Origin: an uncultured Clostridia bacterium
GTDB taxonomy: Bacteria; Bacillota; Clostridia; Christensenellales; UBA1242
Length of the DNA stretch: 60,371 bases
NCBI GenBank assembly: GCA_937895935.1
Contig: CALBKX010000053.1
Span: forward strand, 1 to 60,371
Direction: 5' to 3'
The position numbers and the translations under genes are program-made. Below are positions 54,734 through 60,371 of the stretch, piece by piece; position 1 is the first letter of the stretch, and each line of letters starts with the position of its first letter. The notes under the pieces were generated by a model. That model saw only the letters and a program-made list of their open reading frames with translations, did no database searches and was not told the DNA's origin.

Positions 54734-54813
54734 CTTATTTTGTGCTATTTTAATTAATTTTTATAAAATTTCTAATAAATAATTATAAGAATTTAATATT
54801 TAAATTTGTTTTA

Positions 54814-55125
54814 TTATTTTTCTAAATTTTTCTCATTTTTATATTTACTCGCCTCAGTTTGTAAAAAGTTAAATACTTTTTCAGGCACAACGTTAACGTT
54901 TAAAAATGGAACCTCAATATCATTTATTGCATCATAAAAATGTTCTATAGTTATAAATCTATTTATTATCTTATTAATAATTATACTTACTTTTGCATCA
55001 TTAGTGCTATTTAAAATTTTGTACATATTAAAAATTACATTAAAGTAATATTCATTTTTATGGTCTAAATAATTTTTAAAATCATATTGCTCTTTAGCTA
55101 ATGTCAAAAATTGTTTATTTGTCAT
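54814..55125 (-). CDS. Unknown helical protein, second of a paralogous pair
   Basis: 103 aa from the ATG at 55125 (SD AAAGGGTGA, inside the upstream gene). It begins MTNKQFLTLAKEQYDF, parallel to the MTNKEFMSIIEENYDV start of its neighbour, and both continue as helical, Asn/Lys/Ile-rich proteins with a similar NEYYFNVIFNMYKIL / NEFFKDIYFIMKD segment. No TM, no signal peptide, no known family. It overlaps the first gene by 11 nt, so probably a tandem duplication that became co-translated. Confidence 0.75.
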   Translation of the reverse strand: MTNKQFLTLAKEQYDFKNYLDHKNEYYFNVIFNMYKILNSTNDAKVSIIINKIINRFITIEHFYDAINDIEVPFLNVNVVPEKVFNFLQTEASKYKNEKNLEK

Positions 55126-55510
55126 TATTTTTGTCACCCTTTAATTTATCAATGAAATTTTGTGCTTTTTCTTCTTTTTCTTTTTTTATTGAAGCATAAC
55201 GATTACTTTTGTTTTGCACATATTGATTATCCAATTTTTCTCTAATTGGGCTTGCCTTTTCTTTTATAGAATAAAGTAATTCATCTGGCATATCTTTAAA
55301 GTACAATCTATAGTCATTTATTTTTCTTTTTAAAATAATGTACTCATTTACTATTTCATTTAGTGTTTTTAGTAAATTTTCGTCTTTTGTATCTTTCATT
55401 ATGAAATATATATCTTTGAAAAATTCATTTATAGGCAAGTTTGTATATTGCATAGGATGATATACATCATAATTTTCTTCTATAATTGACATAAACTCTT
55501 TATTTGTCAT
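55115..55510 (-). CDS. Unknown helical protein, first of a paralogous pair
   Basis: 131 aa, SD GGGAGAGA upstream. The first about 75 residues parallel the downstream paralogue; the C-terminal 45 are very charged (KKEKEEKAQNFIDKLKGDKNNDK). No family recognised. A promoter (55533-55561) and a perfect palindrome directly upstream of its -35 suggest regulation of the pair by a repressor or activator (inference). Confidence 0.75.
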   Translation of the reverse strand: MTNKEFMSIIEENYDVYHPMQYTNLPINEFFKDIYFIMKDTKDENLLKTLNEIVNEYIILKRKINDYRLYFKDMPDELLYSIKEKASPIREKLDNQYVQNKSNRYASIKKEKEEKAQNFIDKLKGDKNNDK

Positions 55511-55532
55511 ACTATCTCTCCCTTATACTAAT

Positions 55533-55561
55533 AGGTTAACATAAACTTTCAACAAAGTCAA
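55533..55561 (-). promoter_or_regulatory. Promoter of the paralogous pair
   Basis: On the minus strand TTGACT (55561-55556), 17 nt, TAACCT (55538-55533). Confidence 0.55.
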
Positions 55562-55564
55562 TAC

Positions 55565-55580
55565 TTGTCAACATTGACAA
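55565..55580. promoter_or_regulatory. Perfect palindrome upstream of the paralogous pair
   Basis: TTGTCAA-CA-TTGACAA, 7-bp arms, 3 nt upstream of the -35 of the pair. An operator is plausible. A single sequence matching a DnaA box (TTATCCACA) follows at 55586-55594. The remaining spacer to 55869 is AT-rich with no gene. Confidence 0.5.
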
Positions 55581-55869
55581 AAGAATTATCCACATCTTAC
55601 GATTAAACATTTTTAAATCTTTGGCAAATTTAAATTTTTAGCTATTGTGTTCTTAAAAAGTTTGTCAAAAAAAATAAACAATCATCATTATATAAAAAAT
55701 TGATCTTGTATTTTGACTTTAATAAATATGGAGAGCATTTCTGGTAATTATTTTTTGAATAACAAAATTCTATATTTTATTTTAGTTATTTGTATTTTTT
55801 TGGTAAAATGTTTAAATTAATTTTGGCTTTTTTTATAATAATGTTAAAATTGAAATATTAGGAGTAATT

Positions 55870-56547
55870 ATGGAAGATAATAAATGCGTTGTAAACTGTA
55901 TGAAATCACGAGGTCCATCACCAATTCCTGAAGAATCAAAATGGATACAAACTAAGAACATTTTTGAAATAAGCGGATTTAGTCATGGATGTGGGAAATG
56001 TGCTCCACAACAAGGCACTTGTAAATTGACATTAAATGTTAAAAATGGAATTATTAAGGAAGCTTTAATAGAAACAATAGGTTGCACTGGTATGACCCAT
56101 TCTGCAGGTATGGCTTGTGAAATACTAATAGGAAGGACTTTGCTTGAAGCACTAAATACTGACCTAGTATGTGATGCCATTAATGATGCTATGAAGGAGA
56201 TTTTTTTACAATTAGTTTATGGTCGAAGTCAATCCGCATTCTCAGAAGGTGGATTAAATATTGGTGCAGGACTAGAAGATTTGGGTAAAAATTGGATGAG
56301 TGCTGTTGGAACTGTTTATGCAAATGACAGAATTGGTCCAAGATATTTAAACTTAGCTGAAGGCTATATAACCAGAATGGCTTTAGATGAAAATGATGAA
56401 ATCATTGGATATGAATATTTAAATATGGGTGGATTAATAAAAGAGTTAGAAAAAGGTACACCATATGAAATAGCAAGAAAGAAATTTATAAAAACATATG
56501 GCAGATTTGCCGAAGGCATTAAATTTGTGGACCCAAGGAGCAAGTAA
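55870..56547 (+). CDS. NifU-like iron-sulfur scaffold-type protein, partner of GGGtGRT protein
   Basis: 225 aa. The central part (about 30-110) resembles the IscU/NifU N-domain: GFSHGCGKCAPQQGTC, ALIETIGCTGMTHSAGMACEIL. It has several cysteines (two in the first 12 residues, then CGKC, C and GC), suited to hold a metal or Fe-S cluster. SD AGGAGT. It is 2 nt upstream of the GGGtGRT gene and the two are regularly adjacent in other genomes (recalled knowledge). The exact reaction is unknown to me. Confidence 0.85.
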   Translation: MEDNKCVVNCMKSRGPSPIPEESKWIQTKNIFEISGFSHGCGKCAPQQGTCKLTLNVKNGIIKEALIETIGCTGMTHSAGMACEILIGRTLLEALNTDLVCDAINDAMKEIFLQLVYGRSQSAFSEGGLNIGAGLEDLGKNWMSAVGTVYANDRIGPRYLNLAEGYITRMALDENDEIIGYEYLNMGGLIKELEKGTPYEIARKKFIKTYGRFAEGIKFVDPRSK

Positions 56548-56549
56548 AT

Positions 56550-57530
56550 ATGGAAGGTAATTTTGTTAAAGAAACCTTAAACAAATATGGTTTCAAAAAT
56601 TTAAATGAAGTAAAAGAAATTTGCAAAGCAAAAGGTGTTGATATCGAAAAAATTGTGAAAGATGTTCAACCAATTGCATTTGAAGATGCATTATGTGCAT
56701 ATGAACTTGGATGTGCAATTGCTTTAAAAAACAATGTCAAAGATGCCGTTGAAGTCGCAAAATTACTTGGCGAAGGCTTGCAAGCATATTGTAGATATGG
56801 CTCAGTTGCAGATGAAAGAAAAATCGGATTAGGTCACGGGAATTTAGCCAGTATGCTTTTAAAAGAGGAAACAAAATGTTTTTGTTTTTTAGCTGGTCAT
56901 GAAAGTTTTGCTGCAGCAGAAGGTGCATTAGGTATCGCTCTTACTGCAAATAAGGTCCGCAAAACGCCATTAAAAGTAATTTTAAACGGACTTGGCAAAG
57001 ATGCCGCATATATTATAGCAAGAATAAATGGTTTTACTTATGTTGATACAACTTATGACCACTACTCTCGAAAGTTGAAAATAAATAGCGAAAAAAGTTT
57101 TAGCTCAGGTGAAAGAGCAAAGGTAAAAGTATATGGGGCTTTTGATGTTTTAGAGGGCGTAGAAATAATGAAACTAGAAAAAGTCGATGTTTCTATAACC
57201 GGAAATTCAACAAACCCTGTACGTTTTCAACATCCGGTTGCTGGAACATACAAAAAGTGGTGTTATGATAATAACAAAAATTATTTTAGTGTTGCTTCTG
57301 GTGGTGGCACTGGAAGAACCCTTCACCCTGATAATATGGGTTGTGGACCAGCATCTTATGGCTTGACAGACACAATGGGAAGAATGCATTGTGATGCACA
57401 ATTCGCAGGTTCTTCTTCTGTTCCAGCACATGTTGAAATGATGGGATTTATTGGAATGGGCAACAATCCGATTGTTGGTGCAACAGTTGCACTTGCCGTT
57501 GAAACAGCACTTGCCAACCAAAAAGCATAA
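56550..57530 (+). CDS. GGGtGRT protein
   Basis: 326 aa. The name-giving motif is present as SGGGTGRTLHPDNMGCGP (about 250-267). Other conserved-looking segments are LGHGNLASMLL, FLAGHESFAAAEGALGIAL, LNGLGKDAAYIIARINGFTY and the C-terminal HVEMMGFIGMGNNPIVGATVA. It is named only by its motif; a function is not established to my knowledge. Cotranscribed with the NifU-like gene, suggesting the pair handles an iron-sulfur or other metal centre (inference). Confidence 0.9.
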   Translation: MEGNFVKETLNKYGFKNLNEVKEICKAKGVDIEKIVKDVQPIAFEDALCAYELGCAIALKNNVKDAVEVAKLLGEGLQAYCRYGSVADERKIGLGHGNLASMLLKEETKCFCFLAGHESFAAAEGALGIALTANKVRKTPLKVILNGLGKDAAYIIARINGFTYVDTTYDHYSRKLKINSEKSFSSGERAKVKVYGAFDVLEGVEIMKLEKVDVSITGNSTNPVRFQHPVAGTYKKWCYDNNKNYFSVASGGGTGRTLHPDNMGCGPASYGLTDTMGRMHCDAQFAGSSSVPAHVEMMGFIGMGNNPIVGATVALAVETALANQKA

Positions 57531-57540
57531 AGAATAATGA

Positions 57541-57567
57541 CAAAAAAGAAAACTTTATTTCTTTTTG
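57541..57567 (+). terminator. Weak terminator after the GGGtGRT gene
   Basis: AAAAAGAAA pairs with TTTCTTTTT around a short loop, ending in the T-run itself. AT-only stem, so low confidence. Confidence 0.4.
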
Positions 57568-57668
57568 TGTTTAGCTATTTCAGAAGTAATCACATATTTC
57601 TTATGTGAAATTGTAATGTAACCACTTGTTTCTTTTATGTATTTTTAAAACTAAAAACACTCGAGCAC

Positions 57669-57773
57669 AAATGAAGTGAACCTCCTATAGTTTGTCTAAC
57701 TTTTGGGGTTCACTTCATTTCTACCTATGGTGTCTTTTTTATTTTGTAATTACTACGGGGTTCACTTCATTTT
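57669..57773. repeat. IS3-type terminal-repeat hairpin and solo copy
   Basis: AAATGAAGTGAACC (57669-57682) and GGTTCACTTCATTT (57707-57720) form a perfect 14-bp stem; a third copy, GGGGTTCACTTCATT, follows at 57757. On the minus strand the core reads TGAAGTGAACCCCAAAAGTTAGAC, which resembles the ends of IS3-family (IS150-like) elements as I remember them. No transposase remains. Further on, GGCAATT/AATTGCC (57813-57859) encloses TGGC/GCCA, another fold. No gene in 57568-57912. Confidence 0.6.
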
Positions 57774-57912
57774 TTAATTGATATTTGTCATAGCAAAAAA
57801 TATCTTCAGACGGGCAATTTTTCCCTTTGGCAGAAATTGAAGCCACTGACAATTGCCAAATAAAAATTTGTTGCCTAATGATATTTTTCTTGAAATCAAA
57901 ATTATTTAAAAA

Positions 57913-58359
57913 TTAAATTGTTTTTTCGCTGTCCAAAATTATTGTGCATGGTCCATCAGCAACCATATCAATTTGCATATCAGTTCTAAAAACACCAGTT
58001 TGAACATTTACCTTTTGGCTTAAAATGTCCACAGCATAATCGTAAAGTGGTTTTGAAAATTCTGGATGCCCTGCTTTTATGAAACTTGGCCTGTTTTGTC
58101 TTATTGTTGTCCCGTACAAAGTAAAATTGCTTATAAGTAAAACACTTCCACCAACATCTTTTAAGGATAAATTTAATTTACTATTTTCATCTTCAAACAC
58201 TCTTAGTTTTTCAATTTTTCCCATTAAATATTCAGCATCTTTTTTTGTGTCGTCATCTTTTATGCCAAGTAAAACCACAAAGCCTTTTCCAATATTTGAA
58301 AAAGACTTTCCATTTGAAATAACACTTGCTTTTTTAACAACTTGAACAATCGCTCTCAT
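57913..58359 (-). CDS. dtd: D-aminoacyl-tRNA deacylase
   Basis: 148 aa. It hydrolyses D-amino acids (and Gly on tRNA-Ala) from tRNAs. Seen: MRAIVQVVKKASVI, LLGIKDDDTKKDAEYL, SNFTLYGTTIRQNRPSF (usual SQFTL), and the Gly-cisPro motif in ADGPCTIIL. Ser-Gln is Ser-Asn here, a mild deviation. It follows mnmA after a 12-nt gap, in one tRNA-quality operon. Confidence 0.94.
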   Translation of the reverse strand: MRAIVQVVKKASVISNGKSFSNIGKGFVVLLGIKDDDTKKDAEYLMGKIEKLRVFEDENSKLNLSLKDVGGSVLLISNFTLYGTTIRQNRPSFIKAGHPEFSKPLYDYAVDILSQKVNVQTGVFRTDMQIDMVADGPCTIILDSEKTI

Positions 58360-58371
58360 TTTTTCACCTAA

Positions 58372-59457
58372 TTATTTAATTACTTTATCTATAACCGCTC
58401 CACCTAAACACAAACTGTTTCCAAATTCATCATCTTTATACAAAACAACAAATTGTCCCGGAGTTACAGCGCGTTGTTTGTCATAAAAACTCACTTCAAT
58501 ATGTTCATCAACAATTTTAACGTGAACTTTTTGGTCAGGTTGGCGATATCTAAATTTGGCAAAACAATCAAATTCATTTTCCTTTGGCTTTTCAGGTATC
58601 CAGTTAAACTTTTCACTTATCATACCGCTAGAAAATAACTCCTCGCCCTCACCTTGTGAAACATACAAAATATTATTTTTCAAATCTTTTTTTAAAACAA
58701 ACCAACGTTCTCCATTGCTATCTGACCTTCCGCCAATACCAAGGCCTCGCCTTTGACCAATTGTATAATACATAAGTCCATCGTGTTTTCCAACTTCTCT
58801 ACCATCTAAAGTCATTATTTTACCGGGTTTTGCAGGTAAATATTCTTTTAAGAATTTTTTAAAGTTTCTTTCACCAATAAAACAAATTCCCGTACTATCT
58901 TTTTTCTCTGCATTAACTAAACCTAAATTTTTAGCAATTTCTCTCACCTGTGGTTTATTAATGTCAGCAAGCGGGAAAAGCACATATTTTAATTGATCCT
59001 GAGATAGTTGATTTAAAAAGTAAGATTGGTCTTTGTTTAAATCTTTCGCTTTTGCAAGATAATATTTTCCATCTTTTTCAATTTTTTTGCAGTAATGACC
59101 TGTAGCAATGTAATCCGCACCAATACTTTTAGCATAATCCAAAAAAGGGCCAAATTTTATCTCACGGTTGCAAAGAACGTCAGGATTAGGAGTTCTGCCT
59201 TTTTTATATTCTTCTAAAAAATATTTGAAAACTCTATTATAGTATTCTTTAGAATAGTTAACACTAAAATATGGAATTCCTATAGCACTACAAACACGTT
59301 TTACATCTTCATAATCCTGTTCTGCTGTGCAAAAATCACTATCTTCTTCCCAATTTACCATAAAAAGACCAATTACTTCGTGTCCTTGATCTTTTAATAA
59401 TTTTGCTGCAACAGACGAATCAACTCCACCACTAATACCCACAACTACTTTTGCCAT
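58372..59457 (-). CDS. mnmA: tRNA-specific 2-thiouridylase MnmA
   Basis: 361 aa. It thiolates U34 of tRNA-Lys, -Glu and -Gln, using ATP and a sulfur carrier. Seen: the PP-loop GISGGVDSSVAAKLL (5-19), the first catalytic Cys in DVLCNREIKF (about 98), the second in STGICFIGER (about 193), TIGQRRGLGIGG, and the C-terminal beta-barrel. The start abuts the upstream stop with no gap. SD AAAGGAA. tRNA-Gln(UUG) in this window is a likely substrate. Confidence 0.96.
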   Translation of the reverse strand: MAKVVVGISGGVDSSVAAKLLKDQGHEVIGLFMVNWEEDSDFCTAEQDYEDVKRVCSAIGIPYFSVNYSKEYYNRVFKYFLEEYKKGRTPNPDVLCNREIKFGPFLDYAKSIGADYIATGHYCKKIEKDGKYYLAKAKDLNKDQSYFLNQLSQDQLKYVLFPLADINKPQVREIAKNLGLVNAEKKDSTGICFIGERNFKKFLKEYLPAKPGKIMTLDGREVGKHDGLMYYTIGQRRGLGIGGRSDSNGERWFVLKKDLKNNILYVSQGEGEELFSSGMISEKFNWIPEKPKENEFDCFAKFRYRQPDQKVHVKIVDEHIEVSFYDKQRAVTPGQFVVLYKDDEFGNSLCLGGAVIDKVIK

Positions 59458-59955
59458 TTATTTATTTCCTTTATTTAATAATTCCTTCCCTTCAGAAAAA
59501 TCAACTGCAACTGGGATTCTGTATTTATTGAAAATAGCATCAACAAAATCAAAAGCCCAAAACAAACCATCAATTGCAATTGGTAAAAAAACATAACTCA
59601 TTATAAAATCAATATTGCTTATATAACTTGACAAAAAGGTCATAACAACTGATAAAAGTCCTATAATAAGTTGAAAAATCGCTTTAAAATATCTACCAAC
59701 ATAAAAATTATGAGCACCAAACAATCCTAAAAAACCACATAAAAGTAAAAATTTGCTCTTTTTTACATCTTTTGGGAAACCAGGCGCCTTTATTGTTTCA
59801 TTTTTTTTGCCCGCTAAAATTAATTCCTTTGCAATTTTATTGCTTCCATTTTCAACTCTAGAAAAAATCAAACCGCACTCAGTACATTTAAATTGATTGT
59901 ATTGATTTTTAGTATTGCATCTTGGACAACGTTTGTACTTATACATTCTTCTCAT
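59458..59955 (-). CDS. Zinc-ribbon plus TM2-domain membrane protein
   Basis: 165 aa. An N-terminal zinc ribbon (CPRCNTKNQYNQFKCTECG, about 11-29), a linker, and a TM2 domain (about 68-150) with the hallmark FLGLFGAHNFYVGRYFKAIFQL. Function unknown. The longer frame to 60102 overlaps a consensus promoter (59963-59991), so translation starts at 59955 or 59946; both would give an almost leaderless mRNA. First gene of the operon with mnmA and dtd. Confidence 0.82.
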   Translation of the reverse strand: MRRMYKYKRCPRCNTKNQYNQFKCTECGLIFSRVENGSNKIAKELILAGKKNETIKAPGFPKDVKKSKFLLLCGFLGLFGAHNFYVGRYFKAIFQLIIGLLSVVMTFLSSYISNIDFIMSYVFLPIAIDGLFWAFDFVDAIFNKYRIPVAVDFSEGKELLNKGNK

Positions 59956-59962
59956 TAAATAT

Positions 59963-59991
59963 AGACTAACACAAGAAAAACAAAGTGTCAA
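59963..59991 (-). promoter_or_regulatory. Promoter of the TM2-mnmA-dtd operon
   Basis: On the minus strand TTGACA (59991-59986), 17 nt, TAGTCT (59968-59963). Confidence 0.65.
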
Positions 59992-60133
59992 TTTAATTAA
60001 AAAAAGTGTATTAAATGAATAAGTCATTAAAACACTTTTTTTATTTTTAAAAACAGTAATCATTTTTCGGTTTTCCTTGGCTCCGTCAAACCACACATAC
60101 ATAGGATGTGAATGCGACTTTTTTTAATATTAA

Positions 60134-60371
60134 GGAGTGAGAGGGAGTGGATTTGTGCTTGCACAAAAGTACACTCAAAATCACGACGCTAATATATAGT
60201 TTATATTATCGGAAGTTTTGTCTGAATGCACCGAAGGTATATTCAAGCAAAACTGATGTTCATTCAACCTGTGATGCCACAATTTATTGTGGAGTTGCAT
60301 TTGGCAACTTGGGTTGTAAAGCAAAGCGAACAACACAACATCACATAGTTTATATTATCGGAAGTTGTCGG
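60134..60371 (+). repeat. Modular hairpin repeat, copy C (Q-P-R, next P begins), continues past the edge
   Basis: Q (60134-60189): GTGA/TCAC around GAGTG-TTGTG-loop-CACAA-CACTC, ending GACGC. P (60208-60258): ATC-GGA-AGTTTTG with CAAAACT-GAT. R (60270-60346): TGTGATG/CATCACA with arms CCACAA/TTGTGG, GTTGC/GCAAC and GTTGT/ACAAC. A perfect 22-nt direct repeat, ATAGTTTATATTATCGGAAG plus TT, at 60196 and 60345 defines a 149-nt period; a further P starts at 60354. Confidence 0.85.

Noticed and set aside
55586..55594. Replication origin from a TTATCCACA DnaA box
   Set aside because: A single box without a cluster, dnaA/dnaN or an unwinding region is likely chance.

Overview
The window comes from an AT-rich, low-GC Gram-positive-type genome, most likely an uncultured Bacillota (Firmicutes) lineage. 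Supporting content: an mcsA-mcsB-clpC cluster, long-form HPF, a ComEC homologue, an aspS-gatCAB operon, sigma-A-type TTGACA-N17-TATAAT promoters, strong AGGAGG Shine-Dalgarno sites and several TTG starts. TGA is used as a stop (gatA, gatB, clpB, comEC), so the code is standard. No phage, CRISPR array or intact transposase gene was seen.

Layout. 1-10939 (-): one uninterrupted reading frame of at least 3,645 residues, open at the left edge, encoding a giant extracytoplasmic beta-rich protein; a 728-aa membrane/coiled-coil protein of unknown function diverges from it. 13.7-20.2 kb (-): translation block gatB, gatA, gatC, aspS and tyrS. 20.6-27.7 kb (-): a heterodimeric ABC exporter, tRNA-Gln(UUG), a DUF2975-like membrane protein with an ABC-2 transporter, and a zinc-ribbon membrane protein. 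28.1-32.8 kb: a predicted surface lipoprotein (+), a signal-anchored protein (-), rpsT (+) and a membrane glycosyltransferase (+). 32.9-46 kb (-): holA, comEC, two small HTH regulators, clpB, a lipoprotein, an acidic protein, hpf, and clpC-mcsB-mcsA. 46.3-51.4 kb: an unknown two-TM protein, rsfS, an opposed membrane gene, yhbY, obgE and nth. 51.5-60 kb: an M18 aminopeptidase, acpS, recX, a short IMPACT/YigZ protein, a paralogous pair of unknown genes, a NifU-like/GGGtGRT pair, dtd, mnmA and a zinc-ribbon/TM2 protein.

Much of the unusual content is in the intergenic DNA. Three loci (about 27.9, 36.1 and 60.2 kb) carry a modular repeat built from three foldable modules, here called P, Q and R. 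Their arm sequences change between copies while base pairing is mostly kept. The order is P-Q-R in two copies and Q-P-R-P... at the right edge, where a 149-nt period begins. A fourth relative lies at 47.6 kb. Two copies of a different inverted-repeat element lie at the end of clpB, and the terminal repeat of one supplies the last codons and stop of clpB. There are also a perfect 5 x 17-nt tandem repeat, a three-way-junction palindrome 2 nt after the gatB stop, and IS3-like terminal-repeat hairpins.

Among the proteins, the strongest oddity is McsB, which keeps the fold's signature segments but has lost the catalytic Cys and nearly all the ATP-site arginines of the family, beside an otherwise ordinary McsA and ClpC and with no ctsR. 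ComEC lacks a recognisable metallo-beta-lactamase motif. The modular repeat family and the pseudo-kinase McsB are the best candidates for something undescribed.
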